The position numbers and the translations under genes were made by a program. Below the pieces are notes generated by a model, which did not search any database, had not been told where the DNA came from, and worked only from the letters and a program-made list of their open reading frames with translations. A DNA stretch of 64,000 nucleotides from Meloidogyne chitwoodi. Lineage: Eukaryota > Nematoda > Chromadorea > Rhabditida > Meloidogynidae. Location: positions 930,001-994,000 of the forward strand of contig JACZZP010000019.1 in assembly GCA_015183035.1 (NCBI GenBank), given 5' to 3'. Shown piece by piece: positions 37,801 to 47,944 of the stretch (positions are counted from its first letter, which is position 1; the number at the start of each line of letters is the position of its first letter).

Positions 37801-38488
37801 ATTAAAAAAAACAAACAAAAGGAGTAAGTTCAAGCGTCAAAAACAATCTTTGTAAGCAACTCATAACAGATTGAATGTCCAATTTAGCTTCAGACGGCTT
37901 TTCCCAACAAGGATCTGCTCGCCAGTCATAAACACACTGACGAAAGCGTAAATCGTTAAACCAAATCTTTCAAAATAAAAAGCTCAAATTAAGCCAAAAA
38001 TTAAAAAAAAAAAACCTGTAAAAAGCTGTTGACATAACAATAATTGCCATAATTAACCAAGCCACAAGGCTGTAAATTTGAATTGCGACGAATTAAAGGC
38101 TCAGAATTGCTGTTGGAAGCTTCGTCTTTTTGAGACTGCAAAAATTTGTCAAATTTCTCCAAGCCAAGGCGGTAAATGCAAAATGGATTTTGACGGCAAT
38201 TACGAGTTCTAAATTGATAAATTCAAAGAAAATTAAAAATATAAAAATACTTTGGATTTGGCGGAATATGTGAATCACAACTCGGCTCATTCAAATTATA
38301 GATCCTCCAGCAGGCATCCAAGTCAACTTTGTCCAAAGCCAAAAGATCAGAGTCCAATTCACGATTTAAATCCTAAATTATTTTGAAAAGAAAATTAGAT
38401 TTAATTACAAAAAAGAATTAAGTTAAACCTTCTTTTTATTGTTCCCTCTTTTTCGATGATATCCATACAAGGAAATTTTGTTTGACAT
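31888..38488 (-). CDS. usp-48: Ubiquitin-specific protease, USP48 type
   Basis: A large multi-exon gene from ATG 38488 (MSNKISLYGYHRKRGNNKKK) to the TAA at 31888. The cysteine box is CGLVNYGNYCYVNSFLQ (about 38035-38080). It is followed by the QQDVQEFHTLFF block, CxxC pairs of the USP zinc ribbon (CECGHS; CSSCGEQGK) and the histidine box HCGHYYDLIRD (about 36570-36605). The C-terminal half has repeated LCKHG/ICFHEDGKL motifs and an SLKPKRAWLTKNEW-like segment, suggesting DUSP domains. A ubiquitin-like segment near the end (32033-32220) contains TITDLKLQLMQKTKQSPNDQ. This order matches USP48, a deubiquitinase. Introns carry TTCTGATTTT and GAAACTGAAGCA repeats. A truncated copy of the catalytic exons lies at 40279-40733. 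Confidence 0.85.
32560..32822. repeat. Intronic TTCTGATTT repeats, both orientations
   Basis: CAAATTCTGATTT units to about 32750 are followed by the inverse (CAGAATTTGTAAAA) at 32775-32815, within a USP48 intron. Confidence 0.7.
33415..33640. repeat. Intronic GAAACTGAAGCAAAAAA repeat
   Basis: About a dozen imperfect units of (G)AAACTGAAGCAAAAAA fill a USP48 intron. They create spurious Phe-rich frames on the other strand. Confidence 0.85.
35010..35580. repeat. Intronic AAAATCAGAATATTT repeats
   Basis: Two neighbouring USP48 introns are filled by iterated AAAATCAGAAT.TTT units, the reverse complement of the TTCTGATTTT repeat of other introns in this window. Confidence 0.85.
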
Positions 38489-38879
38489 CTCTATTTCAAA
38501 TTTAGAAAAATAAAAGAAATTTAAGGCAAAACATAAATGTGCAATAAACAATATATGTATGAATTAAACAAGATAATTTTAAATCAATACAAAAAAGTTA
38601 AAATATTTTTTTTTAATAAATAAACATGAAATCAGAATTTAAAATCATCGGGATAATTTTTCACTCTGTTCATGAACTTTTTTATCAAAAGAAACCCAAT
38701 CTTCCGAATTGTAGAAAATATTTAAAACTTAAGAAATGAAGCAAAAGGTTAGAACATTTTTTCAATTTTTTAAATAGAAATTAACCAAAATTAAGTTGGA
38801 TGTTTATTCTGTTAAGTGTAAATAAAATGTTAAAAAGTACCCCTTCCTAGATATCTAGTACATTTCTAGAATAAATCCT

Positions 38880-39432
38880 AAAACCTATAATAAACCTGAT
38901 AAATAAAATTATTTAATGCACTTTCAAATTGAGCATTGTAGGATCCAAACATAAATTCTGAAGACGGATAATTTGGAATATCCTAAAAAATATAATTTTA
39001 ATCTAATAAACTATTTAATTATAAGGTGGGGCGATAATAAATTTTAAATAAAAACAATACCAAATCGGGATTAGGATCTTCATCTTCATCCTTGTTTGGA
39101 TTTGGATTCAACTAAAAAATAAATTTTTATTAAAAAAATACAGGTTCATATTGTGCTCAAAAGCCCTTTGAATTAAAAACATTCCATTATTCAAAATATT
39201 AATTCGTAGCTGCGCAGGACAGTTGACGTGCTGCATCTTAATCACAAAATAATTAATTTTTCAATAATAAATTCCAAAAAATTAAAATCTTAAACATACA
39301 TCACAATCAAAATAACAAGAAAGTCCTTCTTGAGTGAATTCATTGAATCTATATCTCCAATTTTGTAAGTTTGAATTGGACCAAATTGTAAAAGCATGTT
39401 AATTTGGGAAAGTGTGTATTTTGGCAAATTCT
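38880..39432 (-). pseudogene. Left-arm copy of the palindrome gene, disabled
   Basis: This copy has the same exons as the right-arm gene, but the start is lost (AAGAGAATTTGCC in place of AAGATGGAATTTGCC). An inserted/changed base creates AAT TAA after FPN, and the last exon ends differently. Judged a pseudogene by comparison with the right-arm copy. Confidence 0.6.
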
Positions 39433-39484
39433 CTTATTATTCTAAAAGAACTATGTAAATAATATTTAGTTCTAGAATAAAAAG

Positions 39485-40068
39485 ATGGAATTTGCCAAAA
39501 TACACACTTTCCCAAATTACAATGCTTTTACAATTTGGTCCAATTCAAACTTACAAAATTGGAGATATAGATTCAATGAATTCACTCAAGAAGGACTTTC
39601 TTGTTATTTTGATTGTGATGTATGTTTAAGATTTTAATTTTTTGGAATTTATTATTGAAAAATTAATTATTTTGTGATTAAGATGCAGCACGTCAACTGT
39701 CCTGCGCAGCTACGAATTAATATTTTGAATAATGGAATGTTTTTAATTCAAAGGGCTTTTGAGCACAATATGAACCTGTATTTTTTTAATAAAAATTTAT
39801 TTTTTAGTTGAATCCAAATCCAAACAAGGATGAAGATGAAGATCCTAATCCCGATTTGGTATTGTTTTTATTTAAAATTTATTATCGCCCCACCTTATAA
39901 TTAAATAGTTTATTAGATTAAAATTATATTTTTTAGGATATTTCAAATTATCCGTCTTCAGAATTTATGTTTGGATCCTACAATGCTCAATTTGAAAGTG
40001 CATTAAATGATTTTATCAATCTTATTATAGATTTTAGGATTTATTATAGAAATGTATTAAATAGCTAG
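39485..40068 (+). CDS. Small gene on the right palindrome arm, possibly FLYWCH-like
   Basis: Exon 1 is 39485-39619 (MEFAKIHTFPNYNAF...WRYRF..., ending FDCD|GTATG). Exon 2 is 39683-39777 (MQHVNCPAQLRINILNN...). Open blocks follow after acceptors at 39808 (NPNPNKDEDEDPNPD) and about 39937 to TAG 40066-40068. The spacing F..Y...W...WRYRF...C..C.A.L....H vaguely resembles a FLYWCH zinc finger. Exon 2 leaves a two-base phase that does not fit exon 3 (an immediate TGA). Either the protein ends there, another splice site is used, or this copy is also broken. Confidence 0.35.
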
Positions 40069-40278
40069 GAAAGGGTACTTTTTAGCATTTTATTTACATT
40101 TAACAGAATAAACATCCAACTTAATTCTGGTTAATTTCTATTTAAAAAATGAAAAAATGTTTTATCTTTTGCTTCATTTCTTAAGTTTTAAATATTTTCT
40201 AGAATTCGGAAGATGGGGTTTATTATATAATGAACCTGTTCATGACAGAATGACGTAAACAATGGTCAATGGTGTAAA

Positions 40279-40733
40279 TTGTATCAAAAAATGAAGTGTG
40301 AAATTCCTGAACGTCTTGTTGTTGATTATCTAGCCTTAAAAGTTGACAAAATTCTTTGGAGTCGGTTGTCCTTGTTTAAAAAAGCTCAAGTGTCAAAAAC
40401 AATCTTTGTAAGCAACTCATAACAGATTGAATGTCCAATTTAGTTTCAACAGTTTTTTCCCAAGGGTCTGCTCGCCAATCATAAACACACTGACGAAAGC
40501 GTAAATCGTTAAACCAAATCTTTCAAAAATAAAATTCAAATTAATTCAAATTAAAAAAAAAACTGCAAAAAGCTGTTGACAAAACAATAATTGCCATAAT
40601 TAACTAATCCACAAGGTTGTAAATTTGGATTGCGACGAATCAAAGGCTCAGAATTACTTTTGGAAGCTTCGTCTTTTTGAGATTGCAAAAATTTGTCAAA
40701 TTTCTCCAAGCCAAGATGGTATTTGTTTGCCAT
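40279..40733 (-). pseudogene. Truncated duplicate of the USP48 catalytic exons
   Basis: It matches 37660-38160 in the same orientation. It includes LGLEKFDKFLQSQKDEAS, the cysteine box CGLVNYGNYCFVNSFLQ, the FNDLRFRQCVYDWRADP block and DNQQQDVQEFHT. It has deletions (a residue lost in ADPxWEK; missing linker DNA near 40375), lacks all other exons and ends against the palindrome. An ATG at 40731-40733 is new. It cannot encode a working protease. Confidence 0.8.
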
Positions 40734-41023
40734 CTATTCAAATTTAGAGATAAATTAGAAAAAAATGAAAGAAAATATAAAAATATGCATTAAAAATAGT
40801 AACAAAACAAAATTAATTTCAAATCAATACAAAAAGTAAAAAATTTATTTTGAGTGCGGTAAAGACCGGTTCAGTATCGACCGTTTCAAAGTATTCTCAT
40901 AAATAAAAACAAAACGCCAAAAATATTAATTTTAATACAATTTTAAATTTTATTATTTATAATTCTTAAATTGCAACGTCTATTTTTCAAGTTTCTAAAT
41001 GTTTTTTTATTTTTAGTTATAAA

Positions 41024-44000
41024 ATGATTGAAAAAATACAAGCTAATTTTGATCGTTGGCTTTCTCAACAGTCTGAAAATAAAGATGGACTTAATTCTTC
41101 TGTTTTAATTATTGCTGTGATAGGAAAGGTTTATTTTTTTGGTTTAAATTTATTTTTTCAAATTAATTTCTCTAAGGAAGTTGCTGGAAATACAAAAGCA
41201 GATTTATTAAACAATTTTCTGGGAAAATTTGCATTTTTTGATGATGTCAAAAACAGAAATAATTTAATTAATTATTTAAATTGTGACGAAGCTAAAGATG
41301 TACAAATAGAAAGCTCTTCTCCTTTGGTATTTTTTAAATTTAATTTTTCAAATTTTTAAAAACTCTATTTTATTAGATTGATGTTTATTTTGACAAAGAA
41401 GAATCGATTATTTGGCTTATGATAAATGGCTTTAATGATGTTGAATTACAAAATTTATTATTTAATAATGTAGTTGATAGTTTTAAAAATAAGGTTTATT
41501 TTTTAAATTAAATATTTTTAAAATTCAATTATTTTTAGTCATTTTTTGAAAAAATGGCCTTTATTGGACGTGAACAATTGTTTGCTCTTGCTCAAATATT
41601 CCCTCTTTGTAATGCTTTAATATTTCTTGAACAGGGTTGTCGCTTTGATTTGGAATGGATTTGTTTGTTAAAGCGATTGAATAAATTGAGGTTTATTAAT
41701 AAAATAATAAAACCAGAATTTTTAGAAATAAACCAGAATTTTAATAAATAAATAAACTTAAATCAGAATTTTAATTAAACTTTAAATCAGAATTTTAATA
41801 ATTAAACTTTAAATCAGAATTTTCAAGAAAATAAACAAAATCAGAATTTTCAAAAATAAACTAAAAAATCAGAATTTTCAAAAATAAACTTGAAAACAGA
41901 ATTTTCAATATTATTTTTCTATTTTCAGGTTATCAATTTCCCGTCGTATTCGTTCAACTTTTTCTTCTCTTTCATTGTCAGAAACAGAATTATCATCTTT
42001 ATATCCTTCTTCCTTTGTAAATAATTGTCGAATTGGAGTACCTCGTTTGCTCTTTTGTTTTTATCGGAATCCATTTCGTAGTGATTTGGGTATTTCTAAA
42101 AAAGTAAAGAAAATATTTTTTATATTTCTTTTTTTTATTATTAATTTTATTTTTAAAGAAAGAACTTCTTGAAAAAATGGAAAAATGTTTGGAAACTCAA
42201 ATTGCTCATTTATTGAAACAGCACAGACTTGTGGACATTAAATAGTTTTTTTTATTAATTTTTTATTTTTAATTAATTTATTAGCCCAAATAATGCTTTT
42301 TCTCAAATAACTATTTCTTCTGGTACTCCTTTTGTTTATTGCTTCAATCAATCCGAAATGCCTGTTGATACAAATCACGAATTGGCGGAAGCTTTGTTTG
42401 GATCTCTAGGAGAGACAGGGGGAGAAGATGATGTTAACAGTGTTAAAAGTTAGTGAAATTAAATTTTATTTTTTTAATAAAAATTTTTTAGGCGGTGGTG
42501 GTGTAATTAGTACAGATGAAATTCAAAATTTAATTGCTAAAATAACGGAGCCTTCAAAACCTGATAAGGAATGTATGGTTTTTTTTAATTTTAATTTTTT
42601 TAATTTATAAATTTTATTTTAAAACACAAAATAATTTTTTCTAAATTTTATAGCACTCGAAAACCCTTCTGACTACAATTTTCATTTTTTCCTCCACAAA
42701 GCTATAAATAAATTGCGCAAAGATTTAACCTCTTCAAAAGAACAAAAATCATCATCCCTTGAATTACCCACACTTGGACAATTTATTGAAACAGCAAAAA
42801 TTTTAAGACGTTGTGTTTATGAAGAAAAGATGGGAAGAGATCGTTCAGACCTGAAAATAATTACTCCAGAAATTGATTCAATTGATAGGTTTATTTGATT
42901 AAATTATTTTTTAAATTAAATTTTTTAGCCTCTTGGAATTTTCTATTAACTCTGCTCGTGCTTTTTATACTCGCCAACTTTCTCTTCAGCCTAAAATTAC
43001 TGGTGAAGGTGATGCTGTTTTTTCAAAGTCTGAACATGAATATACGGTTTTTATTTTAATTAAAAAATTAAAATTAAATATTTAGTTAAAAAAAGCTATT
43101 GATAATTTGCGTGTTTCTTATCCGCACTCTGCTGGTCTAAACAATCTTGATAATATAATTTCACATTTGGCTGTTGATTGCGAAAATATTTGGAAGGATG
43201 GACATCAACGTTGTGAGACAAGTTCTTTGACATGCCAGCTTTGTGCTTATATAGTTAGTTTAATTAATATTCCGATTTTGTTTATTGAAATTCTGATTTT
43301 GTATTTATTTAAAATTCTGATTTTGTATTTATTTAAAATTCTGATTTTGTTTATTTAAGATTCTGGTTTTGTTTACTCAAAATTCTGTTTTTGTTTAGTT
43401 AAAATTCTGGTTTTGTGTTTATTTAAAATTCTGTTTTTGTTTATTTAAAATTCTGGTTTTGTGTTTATTTAAAATTCTGTTTTTGTTTATTTAAAATTCT
43501 GTTTTTGTTTATTTAACTAAAGTTCTGATTTTATATTTTATTTTTATTCAGTTAAATCATGAATCAATTGGCAATAATGCTAAAGCAAAAATTAACGTAG
43601 AAGGAAATGCACGCAGAAAAACACAAAAAAATCAACACTGTTCTGGTGTAAAAACTTTTTCCTTGTGTAATTGTGGAATGTCTAGACGTATTCGAACTGA
43701 TCCTTTTACTTTAAAAGTTTTTTTTAATTTTTTATAATTTTTTTTAAATTTTTAAAGGATGCTAACTTCACATTTTACAATGAAACAAGTGATGATAATT
43801 TCAATTTTGGATATTGCTGTGAAAAATTGGATAAATATCAATTTAAATTGTTTGAGCCCTCAACTGCATCATCATATTTGCATGAAAAAGATTTTGATAA
43901 AGACGAAGAATATGTTGAGGATTTTGTTAAACATGAGGCAGATTTGATGTCATTACAGGGTATTTTTTAATTTATAATTTTTGGATTATTTAGCTATATA

Positions 44001-44401
44001 TTAGTGTTATTTTGGTATTTTCCTTGGTTAATCTTCATTTATTTTAGGGAATGAAAAGAAAACTTCTACTACACCAAAACAGAATCCCCAGCCTGAATTA
44101 GTCACCACTTTGCCAAATGAATGGGAAGATAATCTTCCGGAAATCGATCCAAGCGATTTTAACGTTCGATTTTTTGATGATGGAGATGAAGAAAGCGGAG
44201 AAGAAATAAATGAAAAAATGAATAACATTAAATTACAGCAAACACCTTTAGAGATGACAAGTCAAGAAGAGAGTGTACATAACCAGCAAATATTGCTGTT
44301 AGGTGAAGATGATGAATATGATGACGATGAACAAATTAGAAAAAAGAATGTGTTAGCGTCTGATGAAGAATTTAGTGAAGAGGAATATGATGATGATGAT
44401 G

Positions 44402-44434
<33 letters not shown>

Positions 44435-46363
44435 ATGTTGAGGTTAAATAATGATTTTTAAATTTTTAAAGTCAAAATGTAGAAAAAATTATTTAATTTT
44501 TCCATTTCTAGAGGCAAGCTTCTTCACCTTCACAAAATATTCCTCCTCCTTCATACGTTGTTGATGAAGATACTGATAATTCTTCATCACCTGAACCTCC
44601 AGAAATGCATTATTTAGACGAATATGATTCTCACTTGACTAGAAAAGATGACCAAAATATTAATATTGAAAATAGAAAAACAGCCAAGAATAAATTGAAA
44701 TTTGACAAATTGGATGATTCTATTGATGAAGAAAAATTTAAAGGTTTAATTTTTTTAAATTAAAAAAGGTTTAAATATCAGAGGAATTTTTTTTTTTAAT
44801 TTTTTTTTTAATTTTTTTTTAATTTTTTTTTTAATTTTTTAAAGGTCAATTTCTTGATCATGTGCCTCATAGTAATTCACCTCCTTCTTTGCTTCCACTT
44901 TTTCCATCATTCTCTGTTGTTTGTATTGGTCACTCATCTTTATATAATCATTCTACTGGTATTCGTGGTCATGATAGAAATGCTCGTTTTAGAAATGGAT
45001 CAGAGTATTTTTTAATAAATTAAAAATAATAAAATTAATTTATTTTTTTAAGGTTTTTACTTCCCTGGAGTGTTAGATTATCTGTTAATACTGAAAGATG
45101 GGTTCGTGAACTTCAATTAATTGGTGTTAATCCAACTGAACAAACCTTGAGAAATTTACAGAATGGAATTGCTCATGGTCGCATAGAAAGTAAAGAAAAG
45201 GTTAAGGTTTGTTTAAAAATTATATTTTTATCTTCAAATTTATTCCCCAGCTTTTTGTTGGCTTTGATTATGAATGTCCTCGTGGCCATCGTTTTACTTG
45301 TAGTGAACCGGCCAAGCTTTTAAAACATCGCAAAGCAGCTGGACCTTTAAACCAAGATGCCGATCAATTATTGGATTCTGATCTTCCTTTATGGATGCTT
45401 TGTCCTTGTAGGAAAGAACCGAGGACTACAGCTCAGTTAATGCGAATACATGTAGTAACGCCTAAAGCACCAGTTTGTTTTTGTCTTAAAAATCTTATTT
45501 TTATCGAAAAATGTTTATTTTTTTGATATTTTTTACATAAATATTTTTCGAAGAATATTTATTTAAAAAAACAGACAGTTTTTTTTTAACAGACCAAACC
45601 CAAAATTTTTGAATTTTAAAATTTATAAGCAAACCTTAAGCAAAATATCTTCTATTAATTGAAGATCTAATTTGAAGCACAAAATAAACTTTAAATAAAC
45701 TTTACAATACAAACTTAAAACAAAAATAAACATGAAACAAAAGTTGAAAGGAATAAAAAATAAACTTTAGGTTGCTGTGACTCTACAGCCACGAATACAG
45801 GCAATTTATTTTTTATGTTTCTGACGTTTTAAGTTTACAAACTCTGATTATAGTTTTTATTTCTACTTACAAATTCTCATTTTTAATTTTTACAAATTCT
45901 CATTTTTAATTTTTACAAATTCCGATTTTTTGTTTTTACAAATTCTGATTTTTATTTTTACAAATTTTTATTTTTACAAATTCGTTAACAAATTCTGATT
46001 TTAATTTACAATTATTATTATTTATAAGTTTCTTTCTGATTTTTAATTTACAAATTCTAATTGTTCATATTTTTTAAGATGTCCGATGATAATTGTGATG
46101 ATTTTTTCTTTCCTGGCGCTATGGAGAGGATTGAGCTTGGCTGGGCAAAATATTATGTTTGCAGATGTAAGGAGATTTTTTATTAAAAAATTTATAAAAA
46201 ATTAAAAATAATTAAAAAATTCCAACTTTTAGTGCCTTATGTATACATTGGACCTAATGGACGTTGTCAATCTTTAGATAAACAAAATAGCCCTCAGTTT
46301 AAAGGAGGACAATTTTTGCGTCAGTCTATTACTGTTCGTTATTTACCTATTTCATCCACATAA
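41024..46363 (+). CDS. smg-8: SMG8-like nonsense-mediated decay factor
   Basis: A multi-exon gene from ATG 41024 (MIEKIQANFDRWLSQQSENK) to TAA 46361-46363. The N-terminus has LIIAVIGK|EVAGNTKADLLNNFLG, matching the degenerate P-loop region of SMG8. Later come FFEKMAFIGREQLFALAQIF, HCSGVKTFSLCNCGMSRRIR with the DPFTLKDANFTFY block typical of SMG8, an acidic insert (44110-44450), and CIGHSSLYNHSTGIRG. The gene ends with FDYECPRGHRF and FFFPGAMERIELGWAKYYVCR, the conserved SMG8 C-terminus. SMG8 with SMG9 controls the SMG1 kinase in mRNA surveillance. All introns checked keep the frame (for example TA|C at 42241/42285). Two introns and the last large one (45475-46079) are repeat-filled. It is divergent from USP48 with 2.5 kb between starts. 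Confidence 0.9.
41705..41930. repeat. Intronic AAATCAGAATTTTCAA repeats
   Basis: Eight or so units of AAA(T/C)CAGAATTTT with AATAAACT linkers fill a SMG8 intron. Confidence 0.85.
43265..43550. repeat. Intronic AAAATTCTGATTTTGTTTATTT repeats
   Basis: About a dozen units in the orientation opposite to those at 41.7 kb, in a later SMG8 intron. Confidence 0.85.
45835..46070. repeat. Intronic ACAAATTCTGATTTTTA repeats
   Basis: Ten or so units in the last long SMG8 intron. Confidence 0.8.
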
Positions 46364-46993
46364 AATTGTTAATTTAATAATTAAATTTTATTAAATTTTT
46401 AAATTTTTTGATAATTAAAAAAACAATTAAGGAGAAAAATTGATAAAAATTTTTTTTTAATTTTTTACAAAAATTGATTTTATTTGCAAGATTTTTTTGC
46501 CATTTTTCTCCATAATCTGCCATTTTTTCTCATTGTGTTTTGGGATTGTAAATTGAGTGGAATTGATTGGATAGGAAGCGACCTCAGGCTTTGGCTATTT
46601 TTACAAGGCGCGCGTTAATTTTTTTAATTTAGACCCCTAAAATCCTTAACTTAAAAAAATTGCCTTTTAATTGCCCAAACTAATCCCAACTTTTGTCAAA
46701 CAATATTTTAGAATATATGTTTGGTAATTAAAAAAAAATTTTTTTTTTTTAATTTCAAAACGTTAAATTTAATTAATTAATAAAGATAGAGTAGTTAAGC
46801 GTGCGCAAATCGAATAGGTAAATTTTAAGTCGTTGCAATGGCAATACTAAATATTATCCCCTTGTGGTGCGTGTGTTTTATTTTCCTTTAAAAAGAGATA
46901 ATGGTGGAAAATTTTAAACTATTAAATTTTCTCAATTAAAAAAAATTTTAAATTTTTTTAATTTTTAAAGGCTAAAAAATTAATATTTTGTTT
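46364..46993. other. Intergenic stretch after SMG8
   Basis: No gene supported. Less AT-rich islands lie at 46555-46620 (ending ACAAGGCGCGCG) and 46790-46890. Confidence 0.5.
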
Positions 46994-47002
46994 AGCTAGC
47001 AG

Positions 47003-47727
47003 GGTGACCGGAAAATTCCTCCTCGGAAAACTCCTCCCCGAAGATTTTCGGAAAACTCCTCCCCAGATTTTCGGAAAATTCCTCCCCAAACAGAATTACC
47101 GGAAAATTCCTCACTAAAAATTCCTCTTTTAGCGGAAAATTCCCCCCAAATAAAAAATTATTTTAAAAATATTTGAATAAAATAATTTCATTTTACCAAA
47201 GTTTATTCGATGGATTTATTTTCTATGAAATAATAAAGATTGGGTCAACCCAAAAGATCGAACCCGAAAGATCAATCAACCAATTGGTCCAATCCCTTAA
47301 ATGGAAAAGTAATAAAACACTCCCAATAGGTCCAAGTTTGCACGAAAACCAGCTGGCCATGGGCTCTAAAATGGAGAAGTAATAGAACACCACCAATAGG
47401 TCCAAGTTTGCAGGGACCAATGTTGTAAGAGATTTGACCGAATTGGCAATTGGACCAATTGGTTGATTCGATCTTTATTATTTCATAAAAAATAAATTAA
47501 TCGAATAAATTTGGGTAAAATGAAATTATTTTATTCAAATATTTTTAAAATAATTTTTTATTTGGGGAGGAATTTTCCGCTAAAAGAGGAATTTTTAGTG
47601 AGGAATTTTCCGGTAATTCTGTTTGGGGAGGAATTTTCCGATGAGGAGGAATTTTCCGAAAATCTGGGGAGGAGTTTTCCGAAAATCTTCGGGGAGGAGT
47701 TTTCCGAGGAGGAATTTTCCGGTAATC
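47003..47727. mobile_element. 725-bp DNA element, second copy of the GGAAAATTCCTCC family
   Basis: Ends are GGTGACCGGAAAATTCC and, inverted, GATTACCGGAAAATTCC. Arms of about 240 bp extend through the GATCTTTATTATTTCATA region. A perfect 9-bp target duplication AGCTAGCAG lies at 46994-47002 and 47728-47736, as in Mutator-like elements. The interior shares AACACTCCCAATAGGTCCA with the 25.6-kb copy. No transposase. Confidence 0.9.
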
Positions 47728-47944
47728 AGCTAGCAGTGCTTGGAAGGTCATACCAAAATCATACTTTACCGAGGAAATTTTATTTTGTCGGTATGAGTAT
47801 GAAAAAAGGCGAACATTCCAAGAACTATTAGCTAGCATACACGGCAACCCTGATATTACTGTATTTCATTTAAAATGTACATACTATACCTACATTAAAA
47901 TTTTTAGTTATTCTAGAGAAATACAAATATTTTAGAAAATAGTA

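Larger units (their letters stand above)
38665..40247. repeat. 1.58-kb palindrome (inverted duplication, arms of about 790 bp)
   Basis: The left arm (38665 to about 39445) is mirrored by the right arm (about 39462-40247); the central loop near 39455 is only about 15 bp. Inner parts of the arms are almost identical, and the outer 250 bp show substitutions and indels. Each arm carries one copy of the same small multi-exon gene, pointing outwards. The left arm adjoins the USP48 5' end; the right arm adjoins a truncated copy of USP48 exons. Confidence 0.9.
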
